Shown: positions 8,166 through 17,938, numbered from the stretch's first letter. The stretch: 64,000 nt of DNA from Bacteroidales bacterium (GCA_028691975.1 JAQUYF010000003.1:1-64000); one strand, 5' to 3'. Numbers and translations: made by a program. The notes: generated from the sequence alone by a model not told the origin.

Positions 8166-9976
8166 ATTTTACTCTTCTTGGTCATGCCGTTTAAAGCCAT
8201 GATATCGTCCAAACTGACTCCGGGGAATTTTTGGGCGATATCCCAAAGTGTGTCATTTTTCTGAACCTCGTATGTTACATAACCATCATTGGACTTAGGT
8301 GCGGTATCTGTCTCCACATCTTTCTTGATCTTGATCTTCATGCCAGGGTAGATCTTACTGCTTGATGTCATACCGTTGATGGTTAAGATATCGTTTAGAG
8401 AGACTCCGCTAAACTTGGAGGCTATGCTGCCCATGGTATCTCCCTTATTTACCGTATATGTGACGTAACCTTCGGAAGATGAGGTCTTTATTGAAGATGA
8501 AGTTGAAGATGTCGACGAGGATGAAGATGACGATGAAGATGTGGAGGCGGATGAGGATGATGAGGATGATGAGCTGCTTCCGTAGATGGACAGCCTCTGA
8601 CCTACACGTATAGTATTACTTCTCAAGTTATTCCATCTCTTGATATTGGCGACGGAAGTGCGGTATTTCATGGCTATGCCACCGAGAGTCTCGCCGCTCC
8701 GGACTCTGTGTACAACTCTCTGGCCGTCACTTCCTCCGGATTCGTTAATTTTTTTGATGGCAACATCATTGAAAAATACCGAGTCTTTGTATTTGTATAT
8801 CTCCTCCTGCCTGTCTACAAACTGCATACTGTATGTGTGAGGAATGCGTAGAATGTATGTTCTTTCCGTTCCGGGAATAATATCGTGAAGATACTGAGGA
8901 TTGACCTCTCTCAACTCATCAACCGTTATGTCGGTATTGTCGGCTATTTGCTGAAAATGCAACATTTTATTAATGTGGAAAGTGTCGGTATGAGCCGGCA
9001 AAGAGATAGGCTTGGGTTGAATGTTATGGTCCGGATAGTACTGCAAAGTGTAGAGCGCAGCAACGAATGCCGGCACGTATCCGCGAGTTTCCCGAGGCAG
9101 GTAGTCGTATATTTCCCAGAAATCTTTCTTTCCGCCGGAGCGTCTTATGGCTTTCAGTACATTGCCTGAGCCGCAATTGTAGGAGGCGATGGCAAGGCTC
9201 CAGTCTCCGAAGATCATATAGGCATCTTTTAGATATTGTGCTGCAGCGCGACACGATACTATCGGGTCATAACGTTCATCCACAAACGATGTCATGTGGA
9301 GACCGTATTTTTTTGCGGTATTGTACATAAATTGCCACATTCCTCTTGCTCTTGCTCTTGATACAGCCTTGGGGTTGAGGGCGGACTCAATGACTGCCAT
9401 AGCCTTCAACTCTTTCGGCAGGTCGTACTCATCAAATATCTCTTCAAAAAGAGGCATGTAATAGGTTGCAAGACTGATTATGTTCTGAGTTGTCGTCGGC
9501 ATTTTTTCAGTATAGAGGATAATGTTGTTTTTAACATATCTGTTGAAAGGCAGGGGGATAAAAGAATTCATCTTTTTTAACCTTGATATATAGACCGAAT
9601 CTGGGATATTGGAAGTTAAAGTATCCCGCTCAATAGTTTCAAAGTCGGTCTTCAAACCTTCGAGTGACTGCTGCAAATACCATATATTCAGAAGCGAATC
9701 TATATTATCGGGGGTATATTCGTTGAAAGTAGGGTCCTGCTCTTCAAACAGCTCTTCATTTACATCGTTGGGAGGCAGGTTGATAGGCTCGGTAGCTGAT
9801 TGATATTCAAACAGTAACGAGTCGTAGGCACGTTGAAGAGAGTCGAGCTTTTGGGTAAGCTCGATGATATATTTTGCCTTGCTGATTCTAACTTTTTTCT
9901 GTGCCGAAAGGTTGGAAGAGGTGAATAATGCTATGGTAAGCAACAGGATAGCTGTAGAGGTTCTTTTTAGGTGCAT
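8126..9976 (-). CDS. mltD: Membrane-bound lytic transglycosylase (MltD type) with three LysM domains
   Basis: Exported murein hydrolase that cleaves the MurNAc-GlcNAc bond. After a signal peptide ending near NLSAQ comes a coiled N-terminal segment. The SLT domain follows (about residues 180-330), with catalytic Glu in VIESALNPKAVSRARARG, GMWQFM, and ASYNCGSGNVLKAI. An MltD-like LRVP segment is followed by three LysM domains, around VHRVRSGETLGGIA, YTVNKGDTMGSIA and YEVQKNDTLWDIA. A serine-rich linker (8483-8578) separates LysM 1 and 2. The start is the ATG at 9976, two bases after the DUF5683 stop; a TTG at 9982 is less likely. Last gene of the parA-parB-DUF5683 operon. Confidence 0.92.
   Translation of the reverse strand: MHLKRTSTAILLLTIALFTSSNLSAQKKVRISKAKYIIELTQKLDSLQRAYDSLLFEYQSATEPINLPPNDVNEELFEEQDPTFNEYTPDNIDSLLNIWYLQQSLEGLKTDFETIERDTLTSNIPDSVYISRLKKMNSFIPLPFNRYVKNNIILYTEKMPTTTQNIISLATYYMPLFEEIFDEYDLPKELKAMAVIESALNPKAVSRARARGMWQFMYNTAKKYGLHMTSFVDERYDPIVSCRAAAQYLKDAYMIFGDWSLAIASYNCGSGNVLKAIRRSGGKKDFWEIYDYLPRETRGYVPAFVAALYTLQYYPDHNIQPKPISLPAHTDTFHINKMLHFQQIADNTDITVDELREVNPQYLHDIIPGTERTYILRIPHTYSMQFVDRQEEIYKYKDSVFFNDVAIKKINESGGSDGQRVVHRVRSGETLGGIAMKYRTSVANIKRWNNLRSNTIRVGQRLSIYGSSSSSSSSSSASTSSSSSSSSSTSSTSSSIKTSSSEGYVTYTVNKGDTMGSIASKFSGVSLNDILTINGMTSSSKIYPGMKIKIKKDVETDTAPKSNDGYVTYEVQKNDTLWDIAQKFPGVSLDDIMALNGMTKKSKIYPGMTIRIKKAE
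8483..8578 (-). repeat. Serine-rich low-complexity linker in the transglycosylase
   Basis: About 32 codons encode almost only Ser with scattered Thr and Ala between LysM 1 and LysM 2. On the plus strand the DNA is a run of GAT/GAG/GAA-like triplets. Only this inter-LysM linker is expanded; the one between LysM 2 and 3 is ordinary. A triplet slippage tract is likely. Confidence 0.8.
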
Positions 9977-9978
9977 TG

Positions 9979-10929
9979 TCAAAAATTTAATTGCATTTGA
10001 AATCCCATGGCAGGGATCGAATTGGAAAGTGTCGCATATTGAATGTTCAACGGAGATATTACAGCCGGCTGAACAGAGAACGATGCAAGATTGTCGCTGA
10101 CATCAAAATCACTCATATATGAAAAGACATTAGCGTCGATGATATTAAGAGCATAGACAAGGACAACCGCAAGAATCGAGTAATCCCGGTATCTTCGGTA
10201 AGTGTCTTTGTACCACTCTGCCTGACTTGCCGTGATATTGCCGTAGTAGCCACTGTCAGGGTCATTGTCCATATTGTAAATATATTTGAATCTGCGATAC
10301 TGCATATCGTTGAGGTGGTAAAAATATCCGCAGGCTATAAAGCCTCCATACCAGATAGGTATTTTCCAGTAGTCCCCATTGTATGCCTGTCCGAGACCCG
10401 GCAGGAGGGCTGAGTAGATAGTTGCTCTTGCAGGAACATGCTTTCTGCCTCCGGTATCGAAAGAGATAGCTCCATCCATAAGCGATCCCCAGTATACGGC
10501 TCCAGCTCCGATATAACTTATCATACGGTATGTCTTATACTTTGGGTCACCAGTTTCCTGATATTTCATATTGTTTCTGATTCCCATGTAAACACCTGCT
10601 CCGATACCTCCGTAAACCACCGGAAGTTTCCAGTAGTCTCTGTTGAAAATCTGACCGCTGCCCGGCATGATGGCCGAACCCAACAGCAGGTAGCCGGGTG
10701 TCAGAGTATCTTTACGGGCAAAGCCTCGAAACATCTTTTTGAATGAAACGCCAGATGTGGTGTCAGACTTGACGTCACTCTCCTTATTTACACCACCGGT
10801 GCTGACGTCGGATCCCGGAGGACCGACAAGAGAACCTGTTTCCGACCCTGTCGTACTCTTCTTAAATTGAGCTTGCAGATTGCAACAAAGCCCAATAAGC
10901 AATAAAACTGATAATATGTAACGGCGCAC
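9979..10929 (-). CDS. DUF5683 membrane protein of the ParAB operon
   Basis: A 316-residue exported or membrane protein with a signal peptide ending in NLQAQ. After a flexible Ser/Thr/Gly stretch the chain holds two related blocks, YLLLGSAIMPGSGQIFNRDYWKL followed by GGIGAGVYMGI, and YSALLPGLGQAYNGDYWKI followed by GGFIACGYFYH. These are the internal repeat of the DUF5683 family. The function is unknown. It starts 11 bases after parB and ends 2 bases before mltD, the usual Bacteroidota order parA-parB-DUF5683-mltD, which suggests a bridge between chromosome partition and envelope growth. Confidence 0.83.
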   Translation of the reverse strand: MRRYILSVLLLIGLCCNLQAQFKKSTTGSETGSLVGPPGSDVSTGGVNKESDVKSDTTSGVSFKKMFRGFARKDTLTPGYLLLGSAIMPGSGQIFNRDYWKLPVVYGGIGAGVYMGIRNNMKYQETGDPKYKTYRMISYIGAGAVYWGSLMDGAISFDTGGRKHVPARATIYSALLPGLGQAYNGDYWKIPIWYGGFIACGYFYHLNDMQYRRFKYIYNMDNDPDSGYYGNITASQAEWYKDTYRRYRDYSILAVVLVYALNIIDANVFSYMSDFDVSDNLASFSVQPAVISPLNIQYATLSNSIPAMGFQMQLNF

Positions 10930-10940
10930 TATCTTCTTAC

Positions 10941-11837
10941 TTATAAATTCTTCTCTTGAATTGCTTTTAAAAAGTTATCTACCTCTTCTTCAGTATTAAA
11001 CCTGACCGTCATTACTCCGTTGCCCTTGTTGGACCGCTTGATGGAAACATTGTTATTAAAATATTTCCCAACGATTTCTGCGACTTTGTAATAATTGTCC
11101 GGAAGATAACTTTCAGGATTGTCTTCAACGCTCGGTGCTTTTGCCACCTTTTTGACGGTTTCTTCCAATTGGCGAACGGAAAGGTCTTTCCTGATTATAA
11201 GTTCACATAGTGTAAGTTGATTGTCAATGTCCTCTACCGATAGCAGCACTTTCGCATGTCCAACGCTGATCTTCCCAATCTTTACTGCTTTTTGAATCTC
11301 CGCCGGCAACTTGAGCAGGCGCAGATAGTTTGTGACGGTAGCTCTCTTTTTGCCAACTCTGTCAGCCATCTCTTCCTGAGTCAGATCACATTCGTCTATC
11401 AGCCTCTGGAAACTCATAGCAGTCTCAATGGCATCAAGATTTTCCCTTTGTATATTCTCAACGATAGCCATTTCCAGCATCCCGTTGTCATCAGCATGGC
11501 GAATATATGCGGGAACAACTTTCAGTCCCGCAATCTTTGCCGCTCTGAATCGGCGTTCTCCGCTTATGATCTGATATCTGTCATTGGCAATGCGACGCAG
11601 TGTCAGCGGCTGGATAATGCCGATGTTTTTTATGGACTCGGCTAATTCATTCAGAGCCTCTTCATCAAAAGAGACCCTTGGCTGGTATGGATTCGGCTCA
11701 ATCTGATCAAGATATATCTCAGTGGTAGAGACAGGGCTTTCCTCCCTGACACTTTTTACCTCTCTATTGGCCTGAATATCATTGGCTTCAGCCAGTAGGG
11801 CACCCAGACCTTTTCCTAATACAGATTTTTTAGCCAT
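10941..11837 (-). CDS. parB: Chromosome-partitioning protein ParB
   Basis: CTPase and DNA-binding protein that loads at parS and spreads along the chromosome. The N-terminal domain includes PNPYQPRVSFDEEALNELAE, IIQPLTLRR, the CTP-binding GERRFRAAK and ENIQRENLDAIE. The HTH follows around EEMADRVGKKRATVTNYLRL, and a C-terminal dimerisation segment closes the chain. Its start codon overlaps the parA stop (TAATG). The replication origin is likely not far away on the chromosome, but no parS site was found in this window. Confidence 0.95.
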   Translation of the reverse strand: MAKKSVLGKGLGALLAEANDIQANREVKSVREESPVSTTEIYLDQIEPNPYQPRVSFDEEALNELAESIKNIGIIQPLTLRRIANDRYQIISGERRFRAAKIAGLKVVPAYIRHADDNGMLEMAIVENIQRENLDAIETAMSFQRLIDECDLTQEEMADRVGKKRATVTNYLRLLKLPAEIQKAVKIGKISVGHAKVLLSVEDIDNQLTLCELIIRKDLSVRQLEETVKKVAKAPSVEDNPESYLPDNYYKVAEIVGKYFNNNVSIKRSNKGNGVMTVRFNTEEEVDNFLKAIQEKNL

Positions 11838-12604
11838 TACGAATTCTTTTTAATCAATTCCTTTGCCAAATCCAAATATCTGCTTGTACCTGTCGAGATG
11901 GCATCGTATAAAATAGCAGGCTTTCCGAAAGAGGGAGCCTCGCTCAGTTTAATATTTCTTATAATAATCGTATCAAAGACCATGTCCTTGAAATGTGTCT
12001 TAACATCTTCCACTACCTGATTGTGAAGCCTCAATCTGCTGTCAAACATTGTGAACAGGAACCCTTCAATGGATAGGGACGGGTTAAGCCTTGTCTGAAC
12101 TAATGTAATAGTGTTCAGTAGCTTGCCAAGCCCTTCTAGGGCAAAAAATTCCGGTTGCACGGGAATAATTACCGAATCTGCGGCAGTCAGGGCATTGACC
12201 GTAATCAGGCCGAGAGAAGGGGCGCAGTCCATGATGATATAATCGTACTTGTCACGGATGGGGTCTATGGCCTTTTTCAGGACGGATTCTCTGTTTTCCA
12301 TATTAAGCATCTCTATTTCGGCACCGACCAGATTGATGTGAGAAGTGATGATCTTTAGATATTCAAGCTCTGTGTCCATAATAGTCTCTTCAACCTTCCT
12401 CTCACCGATAAGCACCTCGTAGATAGTGTTCATGGTATTTGAATCAGGGTTAAAATTCAGGCCTGATGTAGTGTTGGCTTGAGGATCTGCATCAATGAGC
12501 AGAGTCTTTTTTTCCAGCACAGCCAATGATGCCGCCAAGTTTATAGCGGTAGTCGTTTTGCCTACTCCTCCCTTCTGATTTGCAATAGCGATTACTTTTC
12601 CCAT
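11837..12604 (-). CDS. parA: Chromosome-partitioning ATPase ParA (Soj)
   Basis: A 255-residue MinD/ParA-type ATPase. The deviant Walker [10 protein letters not shown] is at residues 11-19, followed by [14 protein letters not shown] (Walker A') and the Walker [11 protein letters not shown]. The lack of an N-terminal HTH marks a chromosomal Soj rather than a plasmid P1-type ParA. First gene of a four-gene operon with its own -7 box just upstream; divergent from the lipid kinase. Confidence 0.95.
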   Translation of the reverse strand: MGKVIAIANQKGGVGKTTTAINLAASLAVLEKKTLLIDADPQANTTSGLNFNPDSNTMNTIYEVLIGERKVEETIMDTELEYLKIITSHINLVGAEIEMLNMENRESVLKKAIDPIRDKYDYIIMDCAPSLGLITVNALTAADSVIIPVQPEFFALEGLGKLLNTITLVQTRLNPSLSIEGFLFTMFDSRLRLHNQVVEDVKTHFKDMVFDTIIIRNIKLSEAPSFGKPAILYDAISTGTSRYLDLAKELIKKNS

Positions 12605-12627
12605 GTTAATAGTTTTATACTAAGCGA

Positions 12628-12635
12628 CAAATTTA
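12628..12635 (-). promoter_or_regulatory. -7 promoter box of the parA operon
   Basis: Minus strand TAAATTTG followed by T, an exact TAnnTTTGY match, 23 bases before the parA start codon. The predicted leader is about 17 bases. No clear -33 element. Confidence 0.7.
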
Positions 12636-12666
12636 CGAAATCTTTTTTTTAGTACGATAAATATAT

Positions 12667-12674
12667 TAAATTTG
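12667..12674 (+). promoter_or_regulatory. -7 promoter box of the lipid kinase gene
   Basis: TAAATTTG followed by T on the plus strand. Its last base coincides with a possible GTG start at 12674, so translation must begin at the ATG at 12692. Divergent from the parA box 32 bases away. Confidence 0.7.
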
Positions 12675-12691
12675 TGGACAAATTATATTCG

Positions 12692-13627
12692 ATGATAGAA
12701 GATTGGAAAGTTATTGTCAGCACCAAGTCCGGTGGCGGCAAAGCGGCTCAGGATTGGCCTAAAATCGCTGCGTTGCTCGATGCAAAAAATATTAAATATT
12801 CAGCAGTCTTTACGGAGCGTCGGTATCATGCTATGGATTTGGCCTCAAAGGCGATAGCTGAAGGATATCGTAAGATAGTATGTGTGGGAGGAGACGGCGC
12901 CGTACATGAAGCACTTAATGGGGTTTGTTCCCAAAAAGAGGTACCGTCAGACGAGGTTACGCTCGCAATCATCCCTGTGGGTTCAGGTAACGACTGGGCC
13001 CGTTTACACAATATTCCTCGCGATTACGCAAAAGATGTTGAGATTATAGCTGCCGAAAATACTGTATATCAGGATGTGGCACTTGTAAACTCTGTCTTCA
13101 AAGGACACTCCTACAAGCGATACATGATCAACATAGGAGGACTTGGCTTTGATGCCAACGTATGCCACCATTTTGACAGACTTAAGCTAAAAGGCAAAGC
13201 CACCGAACGGCAGTACTATAATTGCGTAGTCAAAGGCTTTTTAGGCTATAGTAATCGTCGGTTTAAAGTAATTGCAGACGGGGAGGTTATATACGAAGGG
13301 GATGTGTTTTCGGTAGCTCTAGGTATCGGGAAATATTCTGGGGGAGGCATGCTTCAAACTCCTGCGGCTGTGTATGATGACGGTTTGACGGATGTGACCG
13401 TGATAAAAAGGATGCCTAAATTGAAGATTTTGGTTCACCTTAAAAAGCTGTTTAAAGGCAATATTTACAATATACGCGAAGTTATTCATACCAAAGCCAA
13501 GGTGCTTGTTATTCAGGCCTGGCCTGCGTCACGTGTTGAGGTGGATGGAGAGTATTCGGGAGAAAGTCCTATTTTGGTGGAAACTATTCCTCACGCTATC
13601 AAGGCAATTAGAAATAATCTGACCTAA
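12692..13627 (+). CDS. Diacylglycerol kinase family lipid kinase
   Basis: A 311-residue soluble lipid kinase of the DagK/YegS/sphingosine-kinase catalytic family. Motifs: SGGGKA near the N-terminus, the nucleotide-binding VCVGGDGAVHEALNGV, and PVGSGNDWARLHNIP; the beta-sandwich second domain ends with VEVDGEYSGESP. The substrate could be diacylglycerol or a sphingoid base; in a sphingolipid-making Bacteroidota (see serine palmitoyltransferase at 42.6 kb) the second is a real possibility. The start is set by the promoter box. It heads a plus-strand group with a glycosyltransferase. Confidence 0.85.
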   Translation: MIEDWKVIVSTKSGGGKAAQDWPKIAALLDAKNIKYSAVFTERRYHAMDLASKAIAEGYRKIVCVGGDGAVHEALNGVCSQKEVPSDEVTLAIIPVGSGNDWARLHNIPRDYAKDVEIIAAENTVYQDVALVNSVFKGHSYKRYMINIGGLGFDANVCHHFDRLKLKGKATERQYYNCVVKGFLGYSNRRFKVIADGEVIYEGDVFSVALGIGKYSGGGMLQTPAAVYDDGLTDVTVIKRMPKLKILVHLKKLFKGNIYNIREVIHTKAKVLVIQAWPASRVEVDGEYSGESPILVETIPHAIKAIRNNLT

Positions 13628-13638
13628 TCCGACATATC

Positions 13639-14541
13639 ATGCTCTCTATCATCATTTGTACATACAATCGTGATAAGTATATCTACAATGTGCTGGAAAG
13701 TCTCGCTCAAAATGATTACCCTGCGGATTGCTACGAGATAGTTTTGGTTAATAACAACAGTACCGACGAGACCCCTCTGGAGTGCAGTCGGTTTCAGACT
13801 GCTTTTCCGCAGGTTAACTTCAGATACTTTATTGAGACCAGTCAGGGACTTTCTTATGCCCGTAACAGGGGAATCGAGGAGAGTATGGGCGATATACTTG
13901 TCTATGTGGATGATGACGCCCTTGTTAATAGAGAGTATCTCTCCGCTTATGCCGATTTCTTTGAGAAACATTCTGAAATAGATGCTGCCGGAGGTCCGAT
14001 TATTCCTAAATATGAGGTGGAAAAGCCTCGTTGGATGAGTCACTTTACAGAGCAGTTGGTCACTGGAGCCAAAGATTTAGGCAGTAATATGAGAGAGTTC
14101 CCGAAGAATGATTATCCCGGAGGAGGGAATGCAGGATATCGAAAAAGCGTCTTTGACAAAATCGGTCTCTTCAATGTGGAGTTGGGAAGAAAGGGAGACA
14201 GTCTTATCGGTGCCGAAGAAAAAGATATTTTTGATAAGATGGTTAATCTCGGTATGAGATTTTATTATTTGCCTAAAGCTATTCTGTATCATATCATACC
14301 TGCAAAGAAGCTGTCAATGGAGTACTTCGACAGACTGACTTACTCCATAGGAAAAAGTGAAAGGATGAGAACTCTCCATGTTGGTAAGTCAAAATATTAC
14401 AAACGACTTGTTGCCGAAGCAATTAAATGGGCCGCATCAATAGTGTTGTGTTTTTGCTATACTATGGCATTTTCACCTGTAAAAGGAGGCAAGTTGTTGA
14501 GATTCAGACGAAATGTTACAAAAGGGTTGACCGGACATTAA
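13639..14541 (+). CDS. Family 2 glycosyltransferase
   Basis: A GT-A fold transferase of about 300 residues. It opens with LSIIICTYNRDKYI and NNNSTDETP, has the metal-binding VYVDDDAL (DxD), and AAGGPIIPKYE in the acceptor region. The segment GGGNAGYRKSVFDKIGLF and GAEEKDIFDKM match the GT2 subgroup acting on cell-surface glycans. A hydrophobic stretch near residue 270 may anchor the C-terminus at the membrane. It starts 11 bases after the lipid kinase. The sugar donor and acceptor cannot be assigned. Confidence 0.85.
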   Translation: MLSIIICTYNRDKYIYNVLESLAQNDYPADCYEIVLVNNNSTDETPLECSRFQTAFPQVNFRYFIETSQGLSYARNRGIEESMGDILVYVDDDALVNREYLSAYADFFEKHSEIDAAGGPIIPKYEVEKPRWMSHFTEQLVTGAKDLGSNMREFPKNDYPGGGNAGYRKSVFDKIGLFNVELGRKGDSLIGAEEKDIFDKMVNLGMRFYYLPKAILYHIIPAKKLSMEYFDRLTYSIGKSERMRTLHVGKSKYYKRLVAEAIKWAASIVLCFCYTMAFSPVKGGKLLRFRRNVTKGLTGH

Positions 14542-14548
14542 TTGGGAT

Positions 14549-15427
14549 ATGAGAACATTACTGAAAGACAGGAGGATAAAGATATTTACAAGGTCATTCG
14601 ACCTTAGACTGTACAGCTATGCAAAAGAGTTGTTTGACGGTATTGACGGTATTCAGACAGTGAGACTGACTGATCAGACTGCAGATGGATACTTCTACAC
14701 TATGCTGAAGGACACCTCTTGCGATATAGCGATAAATATTGACGAAGATGCGTTTCTGACGGGGCCGAAAGCTTTACTTGATCTGGTTGAATATGTGATC
14801 CTCAACGGCTATGCAAACGCAGGCTGTCAGGATGGGGGAGCGTATGCTGCAAGAGCGGGTAATCCTTTGGTTACCAATCCTTTTTTTAATGTCTTAAATT
14901 TGGAATTAATTCGTACAAAGTTCAGTCGAGACGCGATTAGGGAGTTTGATTCGGCGGGTGTTATCCCCCGGATGAAAGCCGATTTTCCGCAGGAACTGCT
15001 CACGACTCCATACAACTTTGAATGGGTGGATTATGAGCCTTATTTTAAGTTTTTTATCTGGCTTGCCTATAACTTCAAGACGCTGTATCTTCCGAGTGGC
15101 AGATATAAGGATGGAATAACTACCATATTGTACAACCAGAACCATGAAGAGCTCTGTTATCATACATGGATGGCGAGATTTTATTCTGTTCCCGACTTTT
15201 TTGTCAGGTTCTTTCAGAAAAATACGGGTATGCAGAAACATAGGATTGAGCACGTTATCAGCATGGCGTATGCTGATCGAAATATGCTCAGACCGGACTT
15301 CTCTTTAGTGCAAAAACTCTCTTTTTTCGGCAACAAGATCGCCCGCTGGTGCATAAAAGTGCCTCAGAGAGTTGCCGGATGGCCTCGCAAAATAAGCAAA
15401 AAGTACAAAAAGCTAAGATCTAATTAG
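14549..15427 (+). CDS. Protein of unknown function, glycosyltransferase neighbour
   Basis: A 292-residue soluble protein that I do not recognise with certainty. It begins MRTLLKDRRIKIFTRSFDL and contains CDIAINIDEDAFL followed by a G/A-rich QDGGAYAARAGNP segment. The DED after a hydrophobic strand resembles the metal site of GT-A glycosyltransferases, and the position 7 bases after a GT2 gene supports a role in glycan assembly. The last 15 bases overlap the convergent YfhO gene. Confidence 0.55.
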   Translation: MRTLLKDRRIKIFTRSFDLRLYSYAKELFDGIDGIQTVRLTDQTADGYFYTMLKDTSCDIAINIDEDAFLTGPKALLDLVEYVILNGYANAGCQDGGAYAARAGNPLVTNPFFNVLNLELIRTKFSRDAIREFDSAGVIPRMKADFPQELLTTPYNFEWVDYEPYFKFFIWLAYNFKTLYLPSGRYKDGITTILYNQNHEELCYHTWMARFYSVPDFFVRFFQKNTGMQKHRIEHVISMAYADRNMLRPDFSLVQKLSFFGNKIARWCIKVPQRVAGWPRKISKKYKKLRSN

Positions 15428-17932
15428 CTCATTTCTGCGTTTTTTACAACTGTAAATACCATAAGCAGCGCAACCAATCATGGTTGCGAACATAAGGATT
15501 ATGCAGATTAGTGAGATAGTGTCTCCCTTCTTCACGCTTTCCGGCTCAAACTCAAATTTTATGTGATGTTTTCCTGCCGGAACGTTCAAAGCTCTCAGGG
15601 TATAATTGACTCTAAAATGTTCCACATTCTCTCCATCTATAGTCGCTTTCCATCCGTAAGGATAGTAGATCTCGGAGAAGACAGCTGTATTAGGCTTAGT
15701 TGAAGATGATTGATATTCAACAGATTTAGGAGAGTAATCCGTCAGTGCAATAATTGCCTGACTATCATGCCCTGCAGTTTCCTGCAGTACAAATCTCTCA
15801 AATTGCCTGTCAACGACGGCCGTAGTGTGCAGGTCTATCCGGCTTAGGGCATCGCATTCCTGATTGGCATTGTCGGCCACTTGAAGATTATCTACAAACC
15901 ACGCATTGCCCATGGCGTGAGGGTTCTGTACAGGCAGCTCTTTTCCACCCTGAAGAGGCACAATGACATACTTCATATTCAGCATATTAAGGACAGTGAA
16001 GTTATTTCCGTCACAGGCGGCGAGGTTGCCTCCCGTATTGGCAATATCGGTAAATAGCGGCTGAAGTTCAGGTTGCAGGTGCATATCAATCATGTCCTGA
16101 TAACGGCGCAGCTTGGCAGCCGAATAGCCTCCAATGGATTTCAGATAGTAGGAAGTGCGGGCCTCATTGAAAGTATTGGATGACAGATTGAGCGTTCTGA
16201 AGTAAGACGGGTCCTGCAATATGGTCTTTTCGGCATCCGTCATAATAAAGGCATTGTTTCTGTTTCTGACGGATACAAAATCGTCATTGTTAAAAAATCT
16301 CTTGTCTACGCCCCACATATCTATTACGATCAAAGCGGTTAATGCGACACCGAACCATTTGGTCTTAAGCTTGTCTTTTGCAAACATATAGACCAGAGAA
16401 GCTCCGAGTATTATGAATAGGAAAGATCTCCATGAGTCAGCCTTTAACATGGCCATTCTTTGATGGACAAGCATAGGCTTCAGCCATTCAGGCATTTGTG
16501 CATCGACCGGAGCACTGAAGTCAAAAATAAAACCGCCAAAAAGTGCAAACATTAACGAGACTGCAGCAGTAATAGCGGCAGAAATGTATATGCTCTTGAA
16601 AAGGTGCTTTTTTTCAACCCGTTTTTCGCATATTTCTCTAAGAGCCAAAAATCCCAGCAGAGGCATGGTGATTTCAGCCACAATCAGGATAGAAGAGACG
16701 GCTCTGAATTTGTTGTAAACAGGGAAGTATTTAAAAAACAGCTCAGTGAGCGGCATAAAATTGTGACCTAAAGATAGCAGGATGGAAAATAGAGTCGCTA
16801 CCAGTAATGCCCACTTATAAGGGCCTTTAACTATCAGTAAACCAAGGATAAATAGAAAACAGACGATAGCTCCCATATATACGGGACCGGCAGTGAAAGG
16901 CTGATCTCCCCAATAGGTTGGAGCCTGTTTACAGATTTCCCTGGCATTTGAAGCAGGAACACCACCGGCAACCATTTCTTTATACAAAACGGAATCCGTG
17001 CCAAGTTTCATCCCCGAAGATCCTCCCATAAAGTTTGGAATAAGAAAAGTCATAGTCTCGTCAATCCCGTAACTCCATGCAGTTGCATACTCCAAATCAA
17101 GCCCCGAACTTGGCTGAACTTGAGTATCACCATTCGCTTTGACGAGGTCGGAATGGCCGCCCCTCATAGTCTGAGAGGCATATTCGGAGTTGGCAAAAAT
17201 GTTGGCACTTCCGATGCCCATACCGATTCCGAACGAAACGACAAAGATGGCAGTTGCAATCCAGAAGTCTTTCATTCTCTTCTCTTTAATGTGAGTGTAA
17301 AGCACGGCAAAGAACAGAACTCCAATCAGCATGCAGATGTAGTATGACATTTGCGGGTGGATAAAAAATCCCATCGGAATAAAAAACATGGTAAATATTG
17401 CACCCCAGCCGTATTTCTTCTGATACGTGAGCAAAAAGCCTACAAGTACCATCGTCATCCATGTGATAGCAATACACTTTCCGTGGTGTTGGGCAGCGAT
17501 TATTATAAAGAAATAAGATGAGAAAGCTATGGCAAATGCGCCGGCCATACTGATCCACTTGTCAACTTTAAAAGATCTGAGCAGAATATAAAAGGCTATC
17601 AGATAGAATAACAGAATAAATATCACATTGCGTGCTCCCCATTGAAAGAAGAGATAGAACGGGCGTAATACGACGCTCGACAGGTAACGCCCGCCGCCAA
17701 TCTGATAATTTGGCATTCCGCTGAACATGGCGCCGGTCCACCATGACGCATCTCCGGTCTTCTGTGTGAATTCACGACACTCTTGGGAAGCAGCCATTCC
17801 GTTGATGTTGTCAGGTGCATATACAACCTCGCCACGCATGGCAGGCTCACAATAGATTATTGCCGCTATCGCGAAAATTACTCCAATGATAAGATTGGGA
17901 AGAATGTCCCGTTTGAATTTTATTTTTGTCAT
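15413..17932 (-). CDS. YfhO-family membrane protein
   Basis: An 839-residue polytopic inner-membrane protein of the YfhO (GT-C fold) family. About a dozen hydrophobic helices fill residues 10-530. The large extracytoplasmic loop near residue 35 has the ASQECREFTQKTGD type pattern. A C-terminal beta-rich domain (about residues 690-810) contains DYSPKSVEYQSSS and SEIYYPYGWKATIDG, the family's most conserved part. In Firmicutes YfhO glycosylates lipoteichoic acid; here a lipid-linked sugar transferase role is inferred. It lies 6 bases after the flippase gene, in the same operon. Confidence 0.87.
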   Translation of the reverse strand: MTKIKFKRDILPNLIIGVIFAIAAIIYCEPAMRGEVVYAPDNINGMAASQECREFTQKTGDASWWTGAMFSGMPNYQIGGGRYLSSVVLRPFYLFFQWGARNVIFILLFYLIAFYILLRSFKVDKWISMAGAFAIAFSSYFFIIIAAQHHGKCIAITWMTMVLVGFLLTYQKKYGWGAIFTMFFIPMGFFIHPQMSYYICMLIGVLFFAVLYTHIKEKRMKDFWIATAIFVVSFGIGMGIGSANIFANSEYASQTMRGGHSDLVKANGDTQVQPSSGLDLEYATAWSYGIDETMTFLIPNFMGGSSGMKLGTDSVLYKEMVAGGVPASNAREICKQAPTYWGDQPFTAGPVYMGAIVCFLFILGLLIVKGPYKWALLVATLFSILLSLGHNFMPLTELFFKYFPVYNKFRAVSSILIVAEITMPLLGFLALREICEKRVEKKHLFKSIYISAAITAAVSLMFALFGGFIFDFSAPVDAQMPEWLKPMLVHQRMAMLKADSWRSFLFIILGASLVYMFAKDKLKTKWFGVALTALIVIDMWGVDKRFFNNDDFVSVRNRNNAFIMTDAEKTILQDPSYFRTLNLSSNTFNEARTSYYLKSIGGYSAAKLRRYQDMIDMHLQPELQPLFTDIANTGGNLAACDGNNFTVLNMLNMKYVIVPLQGGKELPVQNPHAMGNAWFVDNLQVADNANQECDALSRIDLHTTAVVDRQFERFVLQETAGHDSQAIIALTDYSPKSVEYQSSSTKPNTAVFSEIYYPYGWKATIDGENVEHFRVNYTLRALNVPAGKHHIKFEFEPESVKKGDTISLICIILMFATMIGCAAYGIYSCKKRRNELIRS

Positions 17933-17938
17933 ATCTTT

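Noticed and set aside
13525-13545. Possible parS site (core CACGTG near 13533)
   Set aside because: Flanks do not fit TGTT-N-CACGTG-N-AACA; it lies inside the lipid kinase gene. Other CACGTG cores at 30912 and 25906 also fail.
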